Source: a virus
Length of the DNA stretch: 38,302 bases
IMG/VR virus record: IMGVR_UViG_3300045994_000413
Coordinates: 1 to 38,302 of that record
Strand: one strand, 5' to 3'
Each line of letters starts with the position of its first letter. Position 1 is the first letter of the stretch. The notes under the pieces were generated by a model that saw nothing but the letters and a program-made list of their open reading frames with translations, did not search any database and was not told the DNA's origin. Shown one piece after another: positions 12,958 to 21,043 of this stretch. The position numbers were made by a program, and so were the translations under genes.

Positions 12958-14572
12958 CCAAACCTCAAAACGCGCCTTCCTTGAAGAGATCGGCAAGCTC
13001 GCGCAGAACTTCCGCATGCAGATCGAAGCGGAGGTGGACGGCTTCGATCCGGATCCGGCTGCACTGGCTGAACGCCGTGCGCGAGCAATGCACGACTACC
13101 GTTTCTTTGCGCGCACCTACTTTCCACACTACGTTAAAAAAGGCGAGGCAGCGTTACATACCTACCTCTATGACCGGTTGCCTGAGATTGTCGATAACGG
13201 AACCGGAGACCATGAAGCGATTGCCGCACCACGCGGTAATGCCAAATCCACGCTGGTTACACAGATCTTCGTAATATGGTGTGTCGTCACTGGGCGCAAG
13301 CATTATCCGGTGATCGTCATGGATGCACTGGATCAGGCAGCAACTATGCTGGAGGCGATCAAGGCCGAACTGGCATTCAATCCGCGTCTGACGATGGACT
13401 TCCCGGAGGCGTGTGGTGGCGGTCGCGTATGGAATGTCGGCACCATCATCACCGCCAACGATGCCAAGATACAGGCGTTCGGTTCAGGTAAGCGGATGCG
13501 CGGCCTGCGTCACGGCCCGCACCGTCCTGACCTGGTGATCGGCGACGATCTGGAAAATGATGAGAACGTGCGCAGCCCTGAGCAGCGCGACAAGCTGGAA
13601 AACTGGCTGAAGAAAACCGTTCTTTCCCTGGGCGAAGCGGATGATACGATGGATGTGATCATCATCGGCACCATCCTGCATTACGACTCGGTGCTGTCAC
13701 GCCTGCTTAAAAACCCACTCTGGTCATCAAAGAAATTCCGCTCTATCGAGCGCTGGCCGGACAATATGAGTCTGTGGGAGCAATGGGAAGAACGCCTGCT
13801 TAATGAAGGTCAAGAGGCCGCATTACAACTTTACACCAGGTGTAAAGATGAAATGGAGGCCGGTGCAATCATCTGCTGGCCAGACGGTCAGCCGCTCTAC
13901 AAGTTGATGGTCAAACGCGCCCGCGATGGCCGTGCGGCATTTGATTCAGAACAACAGAACGATCCGGTCTCCGGAGACGATGCGCCGTTCGCACATATCC
14001 TGGACGATTGCTGGTATCAATACCTGCCGCCTAATCTGATTTATTTCGGTGCATGTGACCCGTCACTAGGCAAGGCAGGTGCATCGCGTGATCCGTCTGC
14101 CTTGCTAGTAGGCGGTTATGACCGCACCACTGGCAAGCTGTATGTGGTCGAAGCGCCAATTAAAAAACGCCTGCCGGATCGCATCATTGAAGACGTGATC
14201 GAGCTGCAACGAAAATACCGCTGCGTATTATGGGTGGTAGAAACGGTACAGTTTCAGGAGTTCTTGTATACCGAACTGGTGAAGCGTTCGGCGATTGCTG
14301 GCGTTCCTGTCCCCGCTCGTGCCGTCAAACCCACAGCGGATAAGCTGCTGCGCATCGAGACGCTGCAGCCACATTTTGCCAATGGCCTGATTAAGCTCAA
14401 TCCCAGCCAGACCACGCTGATTGACCAGCTGCGTCACTTCCCAAAAGCGGATCATGACGACGGCCCTGATGCCCTGCACATGCTGTGGGTGGCAGCGTTG
14501 TCAGGAAGCGGCGGTATGGAATTTCAAACGTTGGGACAGCGCCGCGTCTCAACACGAATGAACGATTATTGA
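12947..14572 (+). CDS. Terminase large subunit (Mu gp28-like)
   Basis: 541 residues. ATPase domain: Walker A APRGNAKST (94-102) and Walker B DLVIGDD (195-201). C-terminal RNase H-like nuclease domain: ACDPSLGKAGASRDPSALLVGG (Asp), VVETVQFQEF (Glu) and DDGPDALHML (Asp pair), the expected three acidic positions. It is the motor that cuts and packages DNA; in Mu it packages integrated copies with host DNA attached. The start was set at ATG 12947 because homology begins there; the frame also opens at 12899 but would overlap the small membrane gene further. The upstream signal is weak (GAAGACG), consistent with coupled translation. Confidence 0.92.
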   Translation: MASNQTSKRAFLEEIGKLAQNFRMQIEAEVDGFDPDPAALAERRARAMHDYRFFARTYFPHYVKKGEAALHTYLYDRLPEIVDNGTGDHEAIAAPRGNAKSTLVTQIFVIWCVVTGRKHYPVIVMDALDQAATMLEAIKAELAFNPRLTMDFPEACGGGRVWNVGTIITANDAKIQAFGSGKRMRGLRHGPHRPDLVIGDDLENDENVRSPEQRDKLENWLKKTVLSLGEADDTMDVIIIGTILHYDSVLSRLLKNPLWSSKKFRSIERWPDNMSLWEQWEERLLNEGQEAALQLYTRCKDEMEAGAIICWPDGQPLYKLMVKRARDGRAAFDSEQQNDPVSGDDAPFAHILDDCWYQYLPPNLIYFGACDPSLGKAGASRDPSALLVGGYDRTTGKLYVVEAPIKKRLPDRIIEDVIELQRKYRCVLWVVETVQFQEFLYTELVKRSAIAGVPVPARAVKPTADKLLRIETLQPHFANGLIKLNPSQTTLIDQLRHFPKADHDDGPDALHMLWVAALSGSGGMEFQTLGQRRVSTRMNDY

Positions 14573-14578
14573 GGCTGA

Positions 14579-16048
14579 ATGACCATGAATGATATTAAAA
14601 AATCACGTCCACCCGCAGAGACCGATGAAATCGCCAGCGTTAAACGCGACCCTTTTTTGCCGCTATTCAGTGGTCTATTGCAACAAAATGACGACACGCT
14701 GGCGACGCGCGGCCAGGGAAAAGGTATTCGGCTCTACGAAGAGATAGAGCGCGACGCACATGCTTTTTCCTGTCTGCATAAACGCAAGATGGCGGTTATC
14801 TCACGTCCATGGGAAGTCACACCAGCCAGCGAATCCGCACTGGATCAGCGTGCCGCTGAGGTCGTACGTACACAGCTGAGTAATATCGGTTTTGATCACC
14901 TCTGTCTGAATCTACTGGACGCGATCAATAAGGGGTTTTCGGTCGGTGAAATTTTGTGGGCAACTACGGGCAGTGAGATTGTAGCCAGCGAGGTCCGCGC
15001 ACGCGATCAGCGGCGTTTCTGGTTTGGTGAAAATTACGAACTGCGTCTAAAAACCCTTACCAATATGCTGCCTGGTGAAGAGTTACCGGAGCGCAAGTTC
15101 ATTGTCCATTCTCTAGGAGCAAAAGACGGCAATCCTTACGGCATGGGCTTGGGAAGCAAACTGTTCTGGCTAGTCTGGTTCAAGCGTCAGGGCATTACTT
15201 TCTGGTTGACACTGCTGGACAAGTTCGGCTCACCGACTGCCGTTGGCAAATATCCCAATGGCACGCAACCTCCCGATCAGCAAAAGTTATTGGATGCGCT
15301 GTCCGCCATCTCGCAAGATTCCGGGGTAATTGTTCCGGAAGGAATGATGATCGAACTGCTCGAAGCCACGCGAGGCGGTAACGTCGGCTATGAACAGATG
15401 ATCCGCTACATGGATGAGCAGATCAGTTACTGCGTCTTGGGCGAAGCGCCCAGTGCAAAAGGTTCAGGCGGTGCTCTGGCCAGCGCGGCAATCACGCGCA
15501 ACGAAGTGCGACTTGAGCTAGTGCAATTCGATGCGGACATGCTGTCGGCCACACTCAATAACACACTGATCAAATGGATCACCGAATACAATGTACCAGG
15601 TGCCACAGCACCTACTGTATGGCGCAAGATCATCGAGGCAGAGGATATCAAAATTCGTGCCGAGCGCGATCAAATCCTATTTAACATGGGGATGCGTCCA
15701 GATGATGTTTATCAGGCTGAGAATTATCCTGGCTGGACATTTCAAGCGCCGCCCAAAAAACAAATCCAAGGGGGTGGCACGCCAGTAGCGTTCGCCGAAT
15801 CTGCTCAGGCAGTATTCCCCGGCGATGCGCTGGCCGCACGCTTATCAATCGAGGTAGCACCGCACTGGGATGCGATGTTGGAGCAGCTGCGCGGCATCGT
15901 GCATGGCGCTAATAGTCTGGAGTCGTTGCGCGATGATCTGCTGGCAAGCTTTGGCGATTTGCCCGATGACGAGCTAGTTAAGGTGATGGCGGCAGGATTT
16001 GCGGTGGCGGAGATGGCTGGTATGAGCGACGTTAACGATGGTCGCTAA
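14579..16048 (+). CDS. Portal protein (DUF935, Mu gp29-like)
   Basis: 489 residues, with a start 7 bases after the terminase stop. Mu-type portal landmarks: RLYEEIERDAHAFSCLHKRKMAV (about 51-73), GFSVGEILW, FKRQGITFWLTLLDKFGSPTAVGKYP, EATRGGNVGYEQMIRYMDEQISYCVLG and a C-terminal Asp/Glu-rich stretch. Portals form the dodecameric ring at one capsid vertex through which DNA enters and to which the neck binds. A second ATG lies two codons in. Its last ten bases overlap the gpF gene. Confidence 0.92.
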   Translation: MTMNDIKKSRPPAETDEIASVKRDPFLPLFSGLLQQNDDTLATRGQGKGIRLYEEIERDAHAFSCLHKRKMAVISRPWEVTPASESALDQRAAEVVRTQLSNIGFDHLCLNLLDAINKGFSVGEILWATTGSEIVASEVRARDQRRFWFGENYELRLKTLTNMLPGEELPERKFIVHSLGAKDGNPYGMGLGSKLFWLVWFKRQGITFWLTLLDKFGSPTAVGKYPNGTQPPDQQKLLDALSAISQDSGVIVPEGMMIELLEATRGGNVGYEQMIRYMDEQISYCVLGEAPSAKGSGGALASAAITRNEVRLELVQFDADMLSATLNNTLIKWITEYNVPGATAPTVWRKIIEAEDIKIRAERDQILFNMGMRPDDVYQAENYPGWTFQAPPKKQIQGGGTPVAFAESAQAVFPGDALAARLSIEVAPHWDAMLEQLRGIVHGANSLESLRDDLLASFGDLPDDELVKVMAAGFAVAEMAGMSDVNDGR

Positions 16049-17276
16049 CGTATTCGCTCGGCCATTTACAGAGCAGGTCGATTTCTTCCGTCAGAAGATT
16101 AACCTACCCAGTGATCGCTATGATGATATCCAGAAATCAGCACACGATAAAGGATTCATCGTGGCAGGAGCTAATAAGGCTGATCTACTGAATGACCTGC
16201 GCAAAACCATCGACCAGTGCATCCACGACGGTAAGAGTCTGGGCTGGTATCAAAAGAACTTTGACGAGATCGTAAAGAAGCACGGCTGGACAGGATGGAA
16301 AGGAGAAGGAACTAAGGCTGGGCGCGATTGGCGCACCAAGGTCACCTATCAAACTAATATGAGTACCAGCTATGCCGCCGGGCGTTGGCAGCAGCTGCAC
16401 AATCCTGACCTCGTTAAAATTCGTCCGTATTTAACCTACCATCACGCAGACGGGGTGCGTCATCCACGGCCCTATCATTTGAGCTGGAACGGTTTTACAG
16501 CTCCTCGCGATCACCCATTCTGGTTGACGCACTTCGCCCCGAACGGTTGGCTTTGCCATTGCTATATCTCGGCATCTTCTGAAGAAGATTACACTTCTGC
16601 CAAGTCAGCTAATAAACATAAGCCGCCTGATGGATGGGATGAGATCGATCCAAAAACAGGCGAGCAAGTTGGAATAGACAAAGGATTTGGCTATGCGCCG
16701 GGCGCAAATGTAAACCGGCCAATGAAGGATTTCATTGACCAGAAGCTGATTCGACTGGATGCACCGATTGGCGCGGCAATGTGGCAGGCACTTGCTCCCG
16801 TATTGAAGGCAGAGCAACTGAAGGAGGTACAGGAAATGGTTGCCGTTGCTGCGGCCAGCATGGCGCCTACCAGTGCCAGTGTGGTGGCGCACGTCATAGA
16901 ACCCGATACTATTGCGGCGCTTGCGGCGCGCGGTGTTGAATTGAATGATGCGGCAATATGGCTGCGTGATCGTGAATTGATCCACGCAATTCGGGATATC
17001 AAAGATGCCCGTGGTGCTATGCTACCGCTGGATGTATGGCTTAATCTGCCAAATTACCTTGAAATAGCGACCCCTTACCTGGACACCAAAAACAATACGC
17101 TGCTGTATGCATTCGATTTGCCTGATATAACAGGCAAGGTTGTTGTTAAGGTAAATTATTCGAGCAAGATCAGGGAGACGGGGAAGCGAAAGATAGTCGA
17201 TTCAAACTTCATTGTGACTGGCGGAATATTTGACGCAGGCAATCTTAAAAACGGTAGATATGTGCTTATTAAATAG
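16038..17276 (+). CDS. Head morphogenesis protein (gpF, Mu gp30-like) with C-terminal nuclease-like domain
   Basis: 412 residues. Residues about 1-200 are the Mu F/SPP1 gp7 minor head domain (ARPFTEQVDFFRQK, WRTKVTYQTNMSTSYAAGRWQQL, HPFWLTHFAPNGWLCHCYI). From about 300 to the end (AAIWLRDRELIHAIRDI ... LPLDVWLNLPNYLEIATPYLD ... GRYVLIK) the sequence resembles PBECR-type domains, the phage Barnase/EndoU/colicin/RelE-like nuclease group often fused to gpF and thought to be injected with the DNA. So this is probably a polyvalent protein: capsid assembly plus a toxin-like effector. The last ~60 residues are Lys/Asn-rich. No immunity gene is evident next to it; a tRNA-like element follows directly. 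Confidence 0.85.
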   Translation: MVANVFARPFTEQVDFFRQKINLPSDRYDDIQKSAHDKGFIVAGANKADLLNDLRKTIDQCIHDGKSLGWYQKNFDEIVKKHGWTGWKGEGTKAGRDWRTKVTYQTNMSTSYAAGRWQQLHNPDLVKIRPYLTYHHADGVRHPRPYHLSWNGFTAPRDHPFWLTHFAPNGWLCHCYISASSEEDYTSAKSANKHKPPDGWDEIDPKTGEQVGIDKGFGYAPGANVNRPMKDFIDQKLIRLDAPIGAAMWQALAPVLKAEQLKEVQEMVAVAAASMAPTSASVVAHVIEPDTIAALAARGVELNDAAIWLRDRELIHAIRDIKDARGAMLPLDVWLNLPNYLEIATPYLDTKNNTLLYAFDLPDITGKVVVKVNYSSKIRETGKRKIVDSNFIVTGGIFDAGNLKNGRYVLIK

Positions 17277-17360
17277 CTCAAGGTAGCGAGCGGATTCGAA
17301 CCGCCTCACACGGGTTTAAGACCGTCCCGTCAACCGATATTTCGGGTTCTCTACCTTGAG
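17277..17360 (-). tRNA. Degenerate tRNA-like element (Leu-UAA-like), antisense to the late operon
   Basis: 84 nt bounded by a perfect 10-bp inverted repeat (CTCAAGGTAG/CTACCTTGAG). Read on minus it has a T-arm with TTCGAAT and a 5-bp stem (GGCGG/CCGCT, one wobble), a loop containing CTTAAAC (anticodon UAA, Leu) over ACGG/CCGT, and a D-arm-like hairpin AACC...GGTT. Departures from a normal tRNA: two extra bases between T-stem and acceptor stem, an 8-base anticodon loop and no encoded CCA. It may be a decayed tRNA or a tRNA mimic. It begins one base after the gpF stop and lies opposite to transcription. Confidence 0.45.
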
Positions 17361-17385
17361 CGTAAACGTAGTATAAGGCTAACAA

Positions 17386-17898
17386 ATGATTGAAATCAAG
17401 GTAGATAACAAGAATGTGATCGCGGCAATAGAGCGTCTCGCCAAGGCTACAGCGAATCTACGCCCGGCACTGCTAGCAATCGGTGAAGATCTAGTTGTGT
17501 CCACGAAGAAACGCTTCGAGACAAGTACTGCGCCAGACGGTACTCGCTGGACACCAAATAGTCAGTCCACATACTTGCAACATCTCGGTAGTGCAAAAAG
17601 CAATCATCGTAAAGATGGGCGTATCAATAGCCGTGGCGCAGCGAAAGTTATGGGGAAGCGGCCGTTAATCGGCATAGGGACATTGTCTCAACAAATTTAT
17701 TCTAACGTAGATGGAAATGGTCTACAGGTTGGCTCAACGATGGAATATGCTGCTATGCAGCAGTTTGGCGGAAAGAAGAGTATGTTTCCTCATTTATGGG
17801 GTGATATTCCTGCCCGCCCCTTTCTGGGTATTTCTGATGCCGACGAACAAAATATCATTAGCGTGGTGAACAACTACTTGAGTCGGGTCATTGGGTAA
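17386..17898 (+). CDS. Virion morphogenesis protein gpG (Mu gp31-like, phage tail S type)
   Basis: 170 residues with the family pattern: MIEIKVDNKNVIAAIERLAKA start, RFETSTAPDGTRWTPNS near residue 45, GKRPLIGIGTLSQQIY, YAAMQQFGGKKS and IPARPFLGISDADEQNI near the end. The family is tied to head/tail completion. It follows the tRNA-like element. No clear Shine-Dalgarno precedes the ATG; the nearest purine stretch is AAGG 12-15 bases upstream. It is the last gene before late promoter 2. Confidence 0.85.
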   Translation: MIEIKVDNKNVIAAIERLAKATANLRPALLAIGEDLVVSTKKRFETSTAPDGTRWTPNSQSTYLQHLGSAKSNHRKDGRINSRGAAKVMGKRPLIGIGTLSQQIYSNVDGNGLQVGSTMEYAAMQQFGGKKSMFPHLWGDIPARPFLGISDADEQNIISVVNNYLSRVIG

Positions 17899-18111
17899 AA
17901 GCGCAGATCGAACAGGGCGCGATTTAACGCACTTGTCGGCCACGAGTGCGGCGGATGTATCAAAATAAATCGCGGCGGGTTTTTAACGTATAGTTAACGG
18001 CCTGTTTTAGCGATTTCCGGCTAAGTTTGCCCTCGCACTTTCCGTATGCGCAATATGTTTGCTGTTTTTCCAAATTCTGAGTAGTCTAAAAAATACCTAG
18101 CAGCCCTACCC

Positions 18112-18162
18112 CGGAACCCCATCCGTCTTAACACCCCGCTTCGTGCCGCTCAAAATGCGGTC
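18112..18162 (+). promoter_or_regulatory. Late promoter 2 (protease/head operon), activated-type and leaderless
   Basis: CGGAA (18112-18116) - 4 nt - ATCCG (18121-18125), one base, CTTAAC (18127-18132), 18 nt, CAAAAT (18151-18156), 6 nt, ATG at 18163. Same spacing as the other three copies. This corresponds in place to the Mu late promoter before gene I. The preceding 213 bases (17899-18111) hold no gene; a hairpin CGCACT/AGTGCG near 17928 has no T-run. Confidence 0.75.
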
Positions 18163-19275
18163 ATGAAAACGAATAAACCAATCCAGATCTTCAAGCCCGG
18201 CAAGCACACCGCGATGAGTGGTGCTGCATTGTCGTTTTCCGAAACCGACCTGTCGGCAACTGCGGCTGCCTACGATCCAGCAAAGCACGAAGCGCCGCTG
18301 GTCTGTGGCCATCCAAAACACGACGATCCGGCTTACGGCTGGGTTGGTGCACTGAGTTTTTCGGATGGCGTGCTGGAAGCGAACCCCACACAAGTAGATG
18401 CCGCATTCGCCGAAATGGTCGGCAAGGGTTCATTCAAGAAAATATCTGCCTCCTTTTACGCCCCCGATTCCCCCAGCAATCCTGTCCCTGGTGTGTATTA
18501 CCTGCGCCACGTGGGTTTCCTCGGTGCGATGCCGCCCGCTGTAAAAGGGATGCGCAATCCTTCATTTGCAGATACCGAGCAAGGTGTCGTCGAGTTCGCC
18601 GAATGGGACGACATAGATAACGCAGGTCTGTGGCGCAGCATGCGCGACTGGATACTCGGCAAGTTCGGTCAGGCCGATGCCGATACGGCGGTACCCGGTT
18701 ACACCGTTAAAAATCTTGAGCAATCCGCCCAGGATGAATTGAAGAAATCACAAACCGCCGATGTACCCGCACCGGCATTTATCGAGAAAGGAAGCATCGC
18801 TGTGACCCCTGAAGAAAAAGCCGCACTGGAGGCAGAAAACGCCCAGATGAAAAAACAATTGGCCGATGCAGCTGCCCGCGACAAAGCCAGTAAGGCTGCC
18901 GCACGTCACACCGAAAATGCCAGCTTTGCAGAAGGTCTGGCAAAGGCTGGGACGCTGCTCCCTGCGCACAAAGATGTGATCGTCGCCTCTCTGGATCAAT
19001 TGGGCGCGGGTGAACAAGTGGTTGAGTTCGGTGAAGGCGATACCAAAAAGCCGTTGGTCGATGCATTGAAAGCCATGTTGACCAGCATGCCCAAGCTGGT
19101 GAGTTTCGGCGAAGCCGCCGGTGCTGGCAAAGCATCACAAGGCACAGTCGATTTTGCGGCACCTGCCGGATATGCCGTAGACGGCGAGCGTCTGGAACTG
19201 CACCACAAGGCGCTGGCCCACCAGGCGCAACACAAAGTGACTTACGGCGAAGCACTGTCTGCCGTCAGCATTTAG
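18163..19275 (+). CDS. Phage prohead protease with C-terminal scaffold (Mu I-like)
   Basis: 370 residues. The protease half (about 1-150) carries PLVCGHPKHDDPAYGWVGAL, FKKISASFYAP and YLRHVGFLGAMPPAVKG, the signature of the Mu I-type protease. The C-terminal half (about 205-370) is helical and Ala/Lys/Glu-rich (EEKAALEAENAQMKKQLADAA), as expected of the scaffold that fills the prohead and is then cleaved. In Mu the scaffold is also made separately from an in-frame internal start (gene Z); an equivalent start is present here at 18802. The first ATG lies 6 bases after the -10 hexamer of late promoter 2 with no ribosome binding site. Confidence 0.9.
   Translation: MKTNKPIQIFKPGKHTAMSGAALSFSETDLSATAAAYDPAKHEAPLVCGHPKHDDPAYGWVGALSFSDGVLEANPTQVDAAFAEMVGKGSFKKISASFYAPDSPSNPVPGVYYLRHVGFLGAMPPAVKGMRNPSFADTEQGVVEFAEWDDIDNAGLWRSMRDWILGKFGQADADTAVPGYTVKNLEQSAQDELKKSQTADVPAPAFIEKGSIAVTPEEKAALEAENAQMKKQLADAAARDKASKAAARHTENASFAEGLAKAGTLLPAHKDVIVASLDQLGAGEQVVEFGEGDTKKPLVDALKAMLTSMPKLVSFGEAAGAGKASQGTVDFAAPAGYAVDGERLELHHKALAHQAQHKVTYGEALSAVSI
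18802..19275 (+). CDS. Nested scaffold protein (Mu Z-like), internal in-frame start
   Basis: GTG at 18802 is in frame with the protease and is preceded by AAAGGAAG (18787-18794), a good ribosome binding site at normal spacing. The protease gene itself lacks any such site. The 157-residue product would be exactly the coiled, Ala/Glu/Lys-rich scaffold half, as Mu makes gpZ from within gene I. Seen: the codon, its Shine-Dalgarno and the domain boundary. Inferred: its use. Confidence 0.6.
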   Translation: MTPEEKAALEAENAQMKKQLADAAARDKASKAAARHTENASFAEGLAKAGTLLPAHKDVIVASLDQLGAGEQVVEFGEGDTKKPLVDALKAMLTSMPKLVSFGEAAGAGKASQGTVDFAAPAGYAVDGERLELHHKALAHQAQHKVTYGEALSAVSI

Positions 19276-19302
19276 CCCTCACAACACGAACAGGAGAACA
19301 CG

Positions 19303-19644
19303 ATGCGTAACGGAATCAGTTTATTGGCAGTACCGGTGCTGGCCACAGCAGCCATTACGGCAAATCGCTTTATCAGCCCGGCAGGTACGCTGGCCGCTGC
19401 GGCGGGAAATGCCCAGGGGATCGCCCAAACCGATGCAGTTATCGGTGCAAAAGTGACTACAACCGTGCTGGGTACCGAGGTGGTAGAGACCGGTGCGGCG
19501 ATCGCTGCAGGCACACTGATCGAAGCGGATGCGACAGGCCGTGCCATCACCAAGGCAGCGGGTGTTTCGCTGGCACGTCTGGCACCGGGCGAAGTGGCGA
19601 CCGCTGCCGGGCAGTTCGTCGAAGTCATTCTGTTGCCTAACTAG
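19303..19644 (+). CDS. Capsid decoration-like protein (DUF2190 type)
   Basis: 113 residues, Ala/Gly/Val/Thr-rich and beta-structured (RFISPAGTLAAAAGNAQGIAQTDA ... GAAIAAGTLIEADATGRAI ... LAPGEVATAAGQFVEVILL). Small proteins of this composition between protease/scaffold and major capsid genes are commonly DUF2190-type head decoration proteins. The ATG follows CAGGAGAACA. Assignment rests on composition and position. Confidence 0.7.
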   Translation: MRNGISLLAVPVLATAAITANRFISPAGTLAAAAGNAQGIAQTDAVIGAKVTTTVLGTEVVETGAAIAAGTLIEADATGRAITKAAGVSLARLAPGEVATAAGQFVEVILLPN

Positions 19645-19680
19645 GCGGCACAACCCTTTTCAAATATGGAGCGCTATAAC

Positions 19681-20754
19681 ATGAAATCTAAATTCCTGAA
19701 ACTTTTCGCCGTGCTGGCCGGTTGTCTTGCCTATGCCGCACTGTCTCACGCCGGTGTGCTTGATCCCAGCTGGATTGATTCAAGTTCCCTTGTCGCACTG
19801 GGTTTTGTCGGCAACATGACTGGTGCGCAAGCGCGGGTCGTCGATCCGATTCTCACCACCGTGGCACAGGGTTATCAGAATGCCGAGATGGTGGCGAACT
19901 ACCTGTTCCCGGTTGTCCCTGTCGAGCAGCGCGGCGGCAAGATCATCCAGTTCGGCAAGGAAGATTTCCGCGCCTATAACACTGGGCGTGCGCCAGGTAC
20001 CAACACCAAGCGCGTGCAATACGGCTATCTGGGCAATCCTTTTGCGCTGGAATCTCACTCTCTGGAAGGTGCGGTGCCGTTCGAGATCATGCAGGAAGCC
20101 AATGCCGTACCCGGCATCGACATGGGACGCATCGCAGTAGCCAAAACGCAGAACATCATTTTGCTGAGCAGCGAAATTGCGGCAGCCTCACTGGCAACTA
20201 ACCTTGCGAACTACGGCGCGAATAATAAGGTTACTTTGGCCGGTACCAGCCAGTGGTCGGACTATGCCAGCGGTATTTCTGATCCTTCCAAGGATATCGA
20301 AAGCGCCAAGGAACAAGTGCGTTCACAGACTGGTAAGCGCGCCAACACGGTTTTGCTGTCACCCAAAGCGTTTAACGCCCTGAAGCAGCACCCCAAGATC
20401 ATCGACCGTATCAAGTTCACTGGTCGCGACTCGCTGAGCACGGATATCTTGGCTGCTCTTTGGGGCACGCCACGGATTGTCGTTGGTGATTCTGTCTATG
20501 AAGATGCTGCAACTGGCTTGCTGGCGGATGTTTGGGGCAAAGACGTGGTGGTCGCATATACCGAGATCGGCACGCTGGCTGATGCCGGTTTACCGAGCTA
20601 CGGCTATACCTATCGCCTGCGCGGCTATCCACTGGTCGAAGTTCCTTACATGGACCGCAATGCCAAGTTGTGGGCCTATCCGGTCAACGATGAACGTGCG
20701 CCGGTGCTGGCCGCATCAGGTGCGGGCTTCCTGATTAAGAACGCTTCAGCCTAA
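19681..20754 (+). CDS. Major capsid protein (Mu T analogue)
   Basis: 357 residues from ATG 19681. After residue 40 it matches the capsid protein of a group of Mu-like phages: ARVVDPILTTVAQGYQNAEMVANYLFP, GGKIIQFGKEDFRAYNTGRAPGTNTKRVQYGY, GANNKVTLAGTSQWSDY, KRANTVLLSPKAFNALKQHPKIIDRIKF, and near the end PLVEVPYMDRNAKLWAYPV. Residues 1-24 look like a signal peptide (KFLKLFAVLAGCLAYAALSHA), which is odd for a capsid and probably is a scaffold-contact or cleaved pro-segment. An ATG 15 bases upstream at 19666 is in frame and less likely. A 10-bp hairpin follows the gene (20775). Confidence 0.88.
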   Translation: MKSKFLKLFAVLAGCLAYAALSHAGVLDPSWIDSSSLVALGFVGNMTGAQARVVDPILTTVAQGYQNAEMVANYLFPVVPVEQRGGKIIQFGKEDFRAYNTGRAPGTNTKRVQYGYLGNPFALESHSLEGAVPFEIMQEANAVPGIDMGRIAVAKTQNIILLSSEIAAASLATNLANYGANNKVTLAGTSQWSDYASGISDPSKDIESAKEQVRSQTGKRANTVLLSPKAFNALKQHPKIIDRIKFTGRDSLSTDILAALWGTPRIVVGDSVYEDAATGLLADVWGKDVVVAYTEIGTLADAGLPSYGYTYRLRGYPLVEVPYMDRNAKLWAYPVNDERAPVLAASGAGFLIKNASA

Positions 20755-20774
20755 ACCATAATCCGTAGTACGTA

Positions 20775-20800
20775 ATCCCGCCTGGAATATCAGGCGGGAT
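20775..20800 (+). ncRNA. Strong hairpin downstream of the capsid gene
   Basis: A perfect 10-bp stem ATCCCGCCTG/CAGGCGGGAT with a 6-base loop (GAATAT), 20 bases after the capsid stop and 16 before the next ATG. No T-run follows, so it is not a simple terminator. A structured element just downstream of gpT is known as a candidate motif of Mu-like phages (Mu-gpT-DE). It may stabilise the abundant capsid mRNA or reduce expression of the genes that follow. Confidence 0.6.
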
Positions 20801-20815
20801 ATTCAGGAGACAGTA

Positions 20816-21028
20816 ATGAAAAAAAGTTACCCCGTATTGAGTCCAATCCGTTTTAACGGCAAAGATTACCCAGTCGGATCAGCGATTGATCTCGATGAGG
20901 CCGAAGTGGCTGATCTGCTCGGTGCAGCTGCCATCGAAGATTCCCCGACAGAAATTGCGGCACTTAAAGCGCCCTCTGATGATGCCGAACGCGATGCCGC
21001 CTGGGCAACCGGTACTGGTCAGGTTTAG
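20816..21028 (+). CDS. Small head-completion-region protein (Mu gp35-like)
   Basis: 70 residues: a short beta domain (PVLSPIRFNGKDYPVGSAIDLDEAEVADLLGAAAIE) and a polar tail. Position between major capsid and DUF1320, together with this small SH3-like pattern, matches the gp35-type protein of Mu-like phages. Strong AGGAGA lies 7 bases before the ATG, just after the hairpin. Confidence 0.7.
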   Translation: MKKSYPVLSPIRFNGKDYPVGSAIDLDEAEVADLLGAAAIEDSPTEIAALKAPSDDAERDAAWATGTGQV

Positions 21029-21043
21029 GACAGGAGCCGTTAA

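Noticed and set aside
17277-17360. tRNA on the plus strand
   Set aside because: The T-loop pattern TTCGAAT with paired stem exists only on the minus strand; on plus the loop lacks the required bases.
17899-18111. Hidden gene in the gap before late promoter 2
   Set aside because: All frames are broken by stops, no ribosome binding site was found, and only an unconvincing small hairpin is present.
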